Shown here: piece after piece, positions 8,617 through 11,934 of the stretch
How the letters are laid out: each line of letters starts with the position of its first letter
Position numbering within the stretch: the first letter of the stretch is position 1
Assembly: GCA_900551385.1 (NCBI GenBank)
Contig: URVS01000022.1
Location: forward strand, 1-11,934
DNA from: an uncultured Mollicutes bacterium
Lineage (GTDB): Bacteria > Bacillota_I > Bacilli_A > RFN20 > CAG-449
Length of the DNA stretch: 11,934 nt
Direction: 5' to 3'
Made by a program: the position numbers and the translations under genes
The notes under the pieces: generated by a model
The model's database searches: none
What the model was told of the DNA's origin: nothing
The model's input: the letters and a program-made list of their open reading frames with translations, nothing else

Positions 8617-8668
8617 ATTAATTTTTACGTACTTTTTTTGCAAGTTCTTGCCTTTTTCGTAAATTAAT
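8617..8668. repeat. Nested inverted repeat (possible structured RNA)
   Basis: The outer arms ATTAATTTTTACG (8617-8629) and CGTAAATTAAT (8658-8668) are complementary apart from a 2-nt bulge. Between them GCAAG (8640-8644) and CTTGC (8647-8651) form an inner stem flanked by T-runs. The inner loop of only two bases is tight. The inner stem followed by CTTTTT could act as a weak terminator. Function is unknown. Confidence 0.4.
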
Positions 8669-8977
8669 TTTCTAACTTCATGTTAAATGACAATTCTTTT
8701 AAGCATGATTTGGATACTAATTATTTTATTCTTCTTATTAATATCAGTTGATTAAAATATTTAAATTGATATTGCTATAAACTTATTTATATAAAGTATT
8801 AAATCTTTTTGAAAATTTACTTGATTTATATTTATAATATTTTTAATAATCATGAAATTTAGTTATAAAACCCATATATCTAATCAATTTAAAAATTCTT
8901 TATTAGTTTATCATTTTTGTTCATCCAAATAATTATATATTCTTGGAAAATAATAAATAAATTAAAATTTTTTGTAT

Positions 8978-9023
8978 AAATATTATTTTTTGAACCAAAT
9001 TATTATTGAGGTGAATAATATTT
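8978..9023 (+). promoter_or_regulatory. Inverted repeat enclosing the spoIIQ-like ribosome binding site
   Basis: AAATATTATT (8978-8987) is a perfect complement of AATAATATTT (9014-9023), which ends right before the ATG at 9024. The Shine-Dalgarno GAGGTG (9008-9013) lies in the loop next to the 3' arm. If transcribed, this stem could hinder or modulate initiation. All ten pairs are A:U, so the stem is weak. Confidence 0.4.
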
Positions 9024-9671
9024 ATGAAAAACTTATTTAAAAATATAAAAAATTGGAATTCAACTTTGAAAGTTGGAAGCGTAATTGCACTTGGAGGAGC
9101 GATAATTGTTGGTACAAGCTTAATATATGCTAGTAGAGAACCTACTTCATCATCAAGTAGTTCTATTGATATAGTTACTCCTTCAACTAGTGAAGATCCA
9201 GTTGATAACAAAGTTGAAGAAATTTTAAGACCATATACTGTTGATTGTGAAGTAGCACATTATTTCTATGATAAAACTGATAATGATGATATAAGAGAAA
9301 AATCAATCGTATTAGTACCTTCATCATCAAGAACTTATATGAAATCAGAAGGCTGTGATTATACATATAATAATAGTGATTTTGAAGTAGTCGCATCTGT
9401 TTCAGGAACAATTACAGAAAAAATGACTGATAAAATTTATGGTGAATTAGTAGTTTTAACTCATGAAAATGGAACAAAATTTATTTATTCTTCTTTAAAT
9501 GATGTAAAAGTAAATAAAGGACAAAATGTTAAACAAGGTGACGTTATTGCTTTATCAGGTACTTCTAATTATACAGAAAATATAGGTAAATCATTACATT
9601 TTGAAATTCTAAAAGAAGATACAAAATTAAATCCAGAAAAAACATATACTAAATCTATTGAAAGTTTATAA
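9024..9671 (+). CDS. spoIIQ: SpoIIQ-like membrane-anchored degenerate LytM/M23 protein
   Basis: A 215-aa protein with a short cytoplasmic N-terminus, one TM segment (about 16-36), a Ser-rich linker (40-60) and an extracellular LytM/M23 domain (about 70-208). In B. subtilis SpoIIQ is made in the forespore and binds mother-cell SpoIIIAH across the intermembrane space during engulfment. The SpoIIQ pattern is followed closely: YFYDKTD, TYMKSEGCDY, FEVVASVSGTI, YGELVVLTHENG, YSSLNDVKVNKGQNVKQGDVI, LHFEI and NP near the end. Zinc-site residues are degenerate: the HxGxD His is Ser, the YxHL His is Ser (YSSL), and HxH is SLH; only the Asp and last His remain. It is therefore probably structural, not a peptidase. 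GAGGTG lies 10 nt before the ATG. It is shorter than B. subtilis SpoIIQ (283 aa), lacking a charged tail. A generic dead M23 protein is the alternative. Confidence 0.75.
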   Translation: MKNLFKNIKNWNSTLKVGSVIALGGAIIVGTSLIYASREPTSSSSSSIDIVTPSTSEDPVDNKVEEILRPYTVDCEVAHYFYDKTDNDDIREKSIVLVPSSSRTYMKSEGCDYTYNNSDFEVVASVSGTITEKMTDKIYGELVVLTHENGTKFIYSSLNDVKVNKGQNVKQGDVIALSGTSNYTENIGKSLHFEILKEDTKLNPEKTYTKSIESL

Positions 9672-9688
9672 TTAATATCTACTAAAAG

Positions 9689-9726
9689 AACAATTTTGAA
9701 ATATAAATTGTTTTTTTATTTTTTTT
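9689..9726 (+). terminator. Intrinsic terminator after the spoIIQ-like gene
   Basis: The 8-bp stem AACAATTT (9689-9696) / AAATTGTT (9705-9712) with an eight-base loop runs into a long T-rich tract (9711-9726, interrupted by one A). It lies 18 bp after the stop codon, so comFA downstream should have its own promoter. Confidence 0.8.
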
Positions 9727-9781
9727 ATAAAAAAACATAATTTTTTCTAAATATATATATTAGAGGAGGTTATGATAAAGC

Positions 9782-10909
9782 ATGTATACATGTCCAATAT
9801 GCCATAATAATCAAAGAAATTATTTTGGCTTAAAAAATGGAGAAATTTATTGTAGAAAATGTATTTCTTTTATTGGTGAAAAAATAAATAACCAAGAAGA
9901 AGTAATTAATACACCTTTTTTAAATATTAATTATCAATTAAGTGAAGCACAAAAGGAGGTTTCAAAAAGAGTTGTTGAATTAATTAATAATAAAAAGAAT
10001 GTTTTAATTAATGCTGTTTGTGGAGCAGGTAAAACTGAATTGGTTTATGAAGTTATATTAACATGTTTAAAAAAAGGTTATCAAATTGGATTTGCTATAC
10101 CTAGAAAAGATGTTGTTATAGATTTATATCCTAGAATAAAAGAAGCATTTTCTAATCAACAAGTAGTCGCGGTATATGGAGGCCATCATTCCAATTTAAA
10201 AGGCAATATCATTATTCTTACCACTCACCAATTATATCGTTATGAAAATTATTTTGATTTATTAATATTAGATGAAATAGATGCTTTTCCTTTTCAAAAT
10301 AATGAAACTTTAAATTATTTTTTTAAGAAATCTTTAAAAGGTAATTACATCATGATGAGTGCAACCGCGCGTGATAAAATTATTAATGAAATAAAAAAAG
10401 ATAATGGTGAAGTTTTATTTTTAGATAAAAGGTATCATAATCACCCTCTACCAGTTCCTAAAATTAAATCTTTATTAATAGGTAAAATTTTTTATCTTTG
10501 GTATTTGTTATTTAATTTTAGAAAAAGAAAGTTACCTGTGCTAGTTTTTGCACCTACTATTGATGAATGTGAAGAACTTTATAACAAATGTAAATTTATA
10601 AAAAATGGTTATTTTGTTCATTCAAAAAAAGAAGATAGAGAACAAATAATTATGAATTTTAAAGAAAATAAATATGATTATTTAATAACTACTTCAGTTT
10701 TAGAAAGGGGAGTAACAATTAAAAATTTACAAGTTATAGTTTTTAATGCTGAACATGAATTATATGATGAAAAAAGTTTAATTCAAATATCAGGTAGGGT
10801 AGGTAGAAAAATAGATGCTTATGAAGGAGAAGTGATTTTTATTGCAAGTTACATTACTGAAGAAATGCAAAAATGTTGTAAGGAAATTATTAGAGCCAAC
10901 AAAAGTTAA
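9782..10909 (+). CDS. comFA: Competence helicase ComFA
   Basis: ComFA is a DEAD-box-like ATPase associated with the cytoplasmic side of the DNA uptake machinery and thought to help drive single-stranded DNA inward. A four-Cys zinc finger comes first (Cys4, Cys7, Cys24, Cys27). The helicase core follows: AVCGAGKTE Walker A (78-86), GGHH region (133-136), DEID Walker B (164-167), SAT (193-195), TTSVLERGVTI (303-313) and QISGRVGR (335-342), the motif VI arginine finger region. At 375 aa it is somewhat shorter than the ~460-aa B. subtilis protein. The ATG at 9782 is 12 nt from a strong GAGGAGG, a long spacing; another ATG at 9772 is out of frame. Its 3' end overlaps comFC by 68 bp if the latter starts at TTG 10842. 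Confidence 0.93.
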   Translation: MYTCPICHNNQRNYFGLKNGEIYCRKCISFIGEKINNQEEVINTPFLNINYQLSEAQKEVSKRVVELINNKKNVLINAVCGAGKTELVYEVILTCLKKGYQIGFAIPRKDVVIDLYPRIKEAFSNQQVVAVYGGHHSNLKGNIIILTTHQLYRYENYFDLLILDEIDAFPFQNNETLNYFFKKSLKGNYIMMSATARDKIINEIKKDNGEVLFLDKRYHNHPLPVPKIKSLLIGKIFYLWYLLFNFRKRKLPVLVFAPTIDECEELYNKCKFIKNGYFVHSKKEDREQIIMNFKENKYDYLITTSVLERGVTIKNLQVIVFNAEHELYDEKSLIQISGRVGRKIDAYEGEVIFIASYITEEMQKCCKEIIRANKS

Positions 10910-11495
10910 TTATTGTTTGGTTTGTTATCAACCAATTAATTCTTTTTTTAAAATTAATTTATGTTATAATTGTTTAAAAAATTTACAACCAAAAATAATA
11001 ATTGTTAATTTAAATTCGGTTAATGGATTTTGTATTTATCTTTATGAAAAAGGTATTAATGATTTATTATTTAGATATAAAGGTTGTTATGATATAGAAT
11101 TAAATAAAATATTTTTTGACCCATATAAAATATTAATAAAAATTATATTTTATGATTATATAATTGTGCCTATTCCTTCTTTTGTTGAACATGATAAAAA
11201 AAGAGGATTTAATCATGTTTATGAAATGGTAAAGATATTAAATATGCCTATAATTACTTGTTTAGAAAAAATTAAAGATCTAAAACAATCTTCATATCAT
11301 TTTTCTGAAAGACAAAATATAAGTAATTATTTAATAGTTAATGATAATATAAAGTTAATAAAAAATAAAAAAGTATTATTAGTTGATGATGTTTTAACTA
11401 CTGGTTCTACTATGAAATCATGTATTAATTTATTAAAAAATAATCAAGTAAAAAAAATAAATTTTTTAGCTATGTCATATACATGTCGAAAATAG
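10842..11495 (+). CDS. comFC: Competence protein ComFC (ComF phosphoribosyltransferase-like)
   Basis: ComFC is a zinc-finger plus PRTase-fold protein required for DNA uptake with ComFA, to which it binds. Visible are the four-Cys finger (Cys25, Cys28, Cys41, Cys44), IVPIPS (108-113), KRGFNH (120-125), SSYHFSERQN (150-159) and the PRPP loop VLLVDDVLTTGST (178-190). The start is unusual: no in-frame ATG or GTG precedes the first finger Cys. The only standard option is TTG at 10842, with AAGGAG about 11 nt upstream, both inside comFA. A start nearer the finger would need a non-standard codon, or the protein could arise by a shift from comFA. It ends with TAG followed by a small inverted repeat (TCATAA 11496-11501 / TTATGA 11508-11513) without a U-tract. 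Confidence 0.88.
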   Translation: MQVTLLKKCKNVVRKLLEPTKVNYCLVCYQPINSFFKINLCYNCLKNLQPKIIIVNLNSVNGFCIYLYEKGINDLLFRYKGCYDIELNKIFFDPYKILIKIIFYDYIIVPIPSFVEHDKKRGFNHVYEMVKILNMPIITCLEKIKDLKQSSYHFSERQNISNYLIVNDNIKLIKNKKVLLVDDVLTTGSTMKSCINLLKNNQVKKINFLAMSYTCRK

Positions 11496-11518
11496 TCATA
11501 ATTATTGTTATGAAAAAA

Positions 11519-11548
11519 TTATCATATTTAATTATTATAAATTATAAT
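11519..11548 (+). promoter_or_regulatory. Candidate promoter of the cold-shock gene
   Basis: TATAAT (11543-11548) is perfect; TTATCA (11519-11524) is a weak -35 at 18 bp. Transcription would start near 11555, leaving about a 30-nt leader. That is much shorter than the long cold-responsive leader of E. coli cspA. Confidence 0.4.
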
Positions 11549-11584
11549 ATTTAATGTAGTGAGCAGAGAAAGAAGGTGTAGTAA

Positions 11585-11788
11585 ATGGTAGGAAAAGTAA
11601 AATGGTTTAATGCTGATAAAGGGTATGGTTTCATTAATCGTGGTGAAGGTGAAGATATATTTGTTCATTATTCCCAAATAATGGAAGAAGGATATAGAAG
11701 CTTGGAAGAAGGTCAAGAAGTAAAATTTGATTTAGCACAAACTGAAAGAGGATTACAAGCTAAAAAAGTCTATAAAATTGGAGTTTAA
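11585..11788 (+). CDS. Cold-shock-domain protein (CspA family)
   Basis: A 67-aa single cold-shock domain that binds single-stranded RNA and DNA and usually acts as an RNA chaperone. It opens with the family start MVGKVKWFNADKGYGFI: Trp7 and RNP1 KGYGFI (12-17, Tyr replacing the first Phe). RNP2 is DIFVHYS (24-30), and the EGQEVKFDL strand (42-50) and GLQAKKV (56-62) complete the fold. AAGGTG lies 6 nt before the ATG. It stands alone, with its own candidate promoter and a strong terminator. Whether it is cold-induced or constitutive cannot be read from the sequence, so no numbered csp symbol is given. Confidence 0.96.
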   Translation: MVGKVKWFNADKGYGFINRGEGEDIFVHYSQIMEEGYRSLEEGQEVKFDLAQTERGLQAKKVYKIGV

Positions 11789-11795
11789 ACATTGA

Positions 11796-11821
11796 ATAGA
11801 GGTGAAAACCTCTATTTTTTT
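11796..11821 (+). terminator. Intrinsic terminator of the cold-shock gene
   Basis: A perfect 8-bp stem ATAGAGGT (11796-11803) / ACCTCTAT (11808-11815) closed by a GAAA tetraloop and followed by seven T residues, 7 bp after the stop codon. It is the clearest terminator in the window. Confidence 0.93.
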
Positions 11822-11934
11822 CTAAATATTAATTGACAAAGTAAATTCCGATTAAATAAACAAAACTTAATATAGATAGGGTTAATTAAATAATTAAATG
11901 CAACAAAATAAGAAATAAAATGAAAAATAAAGAA
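11822..11934 (+). other. AT-rich tail, possible promoter for a gene beyond the edge
   Basis: A perfect -35 hexamer TTGACA (11833-11838) is present, but the -10 at the right distance is poor (TAAACA, 11857-11862, 18-bp spacing). An ATG at 11920 opens a frame running off the window (five codons visible) but has no convincing ribosome site. Nothing else is recognisable. Confidence 0.25.

Larger units (their letters stand above)
8333..9023. other. Gene-free, extremely AT-rich intergenic region with secondary structure
   Basis: About 690 bp with no credible open reading frame on either strand. A 92-codon minus-strand frame crossing into the next gene has no family resemblance and is treated as chance. 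The stretch holds a clear terminator (8377-8430), a second hairpin without U-tract (8466-8499), a pair of direct repeats (8562-8609), a nested inverted repeat (8617-8668), a 7-bp inverted repeat (AATATCA 8740-8746 / TGATATT 8767-8773), and an inverted repeat around the ribosome site of the next gene (8978-9023). The part from about 8780 to 8970 shows nothing recognisable. No riboswitch or known RNA family was identified. Confidence 0.7.

Noticed and set aside
8974..9002. SigF-type promoter (GTATA, 14-bp spacer, AACCAAATTA) before the spoIIQ-like gene
   Set aside because: The -10 lacks the expected GG, and its transcript start near 9009 would cut through the Shine-Dalgarno site at 9008-9013.
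8333..9023. preQ1 riboswitch, T-box or tRNA gene in the long gap
   Set aside because: No matching conserved core, cloverleaf or aptamer-like sequence was found; the hairpins there are AT-rich and unlike known families.
8933..9411. Two minus-strand frames (8933-9211 and 9187-9411) over the spoIIQ-like gene
   Set aside because: Both lie mostly opposite a well-supported coding region, with biased composition and no recognisable domain.
11528..11716. Minus-strand 62-codon frame over the cold-shock gene
   Set aside because: It is antisense to the unmistakable cold-shock domain and its promoter, with no supporting features.

Overview
The window is chromosomal DNA from a very AT-rich, low-GC Gram-positive lineage (Bacillota, most likely Bacilli or an Erysipelotrichia-like uncultured relative). 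The grounds are short intergenic gaps, purine-rich Shine-Dalgarno sites, classic intrinsic terminators, TGA used as a stop (several ATGA stop/start overlaps) with Trp encoded by TGG, and the gene content: comFA/comFC, an ArsR regulator, rimI-tsaB-tsaE neighbours and two sporulation-related proteins. No tRNA, rRNA, CRISPR array, insertion sequence or phage gene was seen.

Left half (1-5750, minus strand): a tightly packed run read from right to left: an ArsR-family regulator, then, after an 85-bp gap, tsaE, tsaB, rimI, tsaD, tgt, queA and queH, ending in an intrinsic terminator at 5-30. Neighbours overlap by a few bases or are 2 bp apart. The run joins two tRNA anticodon-loop pathways: t6A at position 37 (TsaB, TsaD, TsaE) and queuosine at position 34 (Tgt, QueA, QueH). 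The remaining t6A enzyme, TsaC, is at 7299 on the other strand, so the complete bacterial t6A set lies in this window.

Middle (5751-8430, plus strand): a 157-bp divergent control region holds two tandem 20-bp repeats, each with a perfect 12-bp palindrome. From it starts a three-gene unit: a 458-residue membrane protein, tsaC and rpiB, ending in a terminator at 8377-8430. The membrane protein has a signal/TM segment, an extracellular jelly-roll-like region resembling the 7TMR-DISM family, five TM segments, and a C-terminal ~105 residues that look like a shortened SpoIIR. In Bacillus subtilis spoIIR lies just upstream of tsaC (ywlC) and rpiB (ywlF), so gene order independently supports the SpoIIR reading. 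This possible fusion is the most unusual item in the window.

Right half (8333-11934): a ~690-bp gene-free, extremely AT-rich stretch with hairpins and paired direct repeats, then a membrane-anchored degenerate LytM/M23 protein that closely resembles SpoIIQ (three of four zinc-ligand positions lost), then the competence pair comFA-comFC, and a cold-shock protein with its own terminator. The presence of SpoIIQ-like and SpoIIR-like proteins suggests an endospore former or a lineage that recently lost sporulation. Within this window that cannot be decided.
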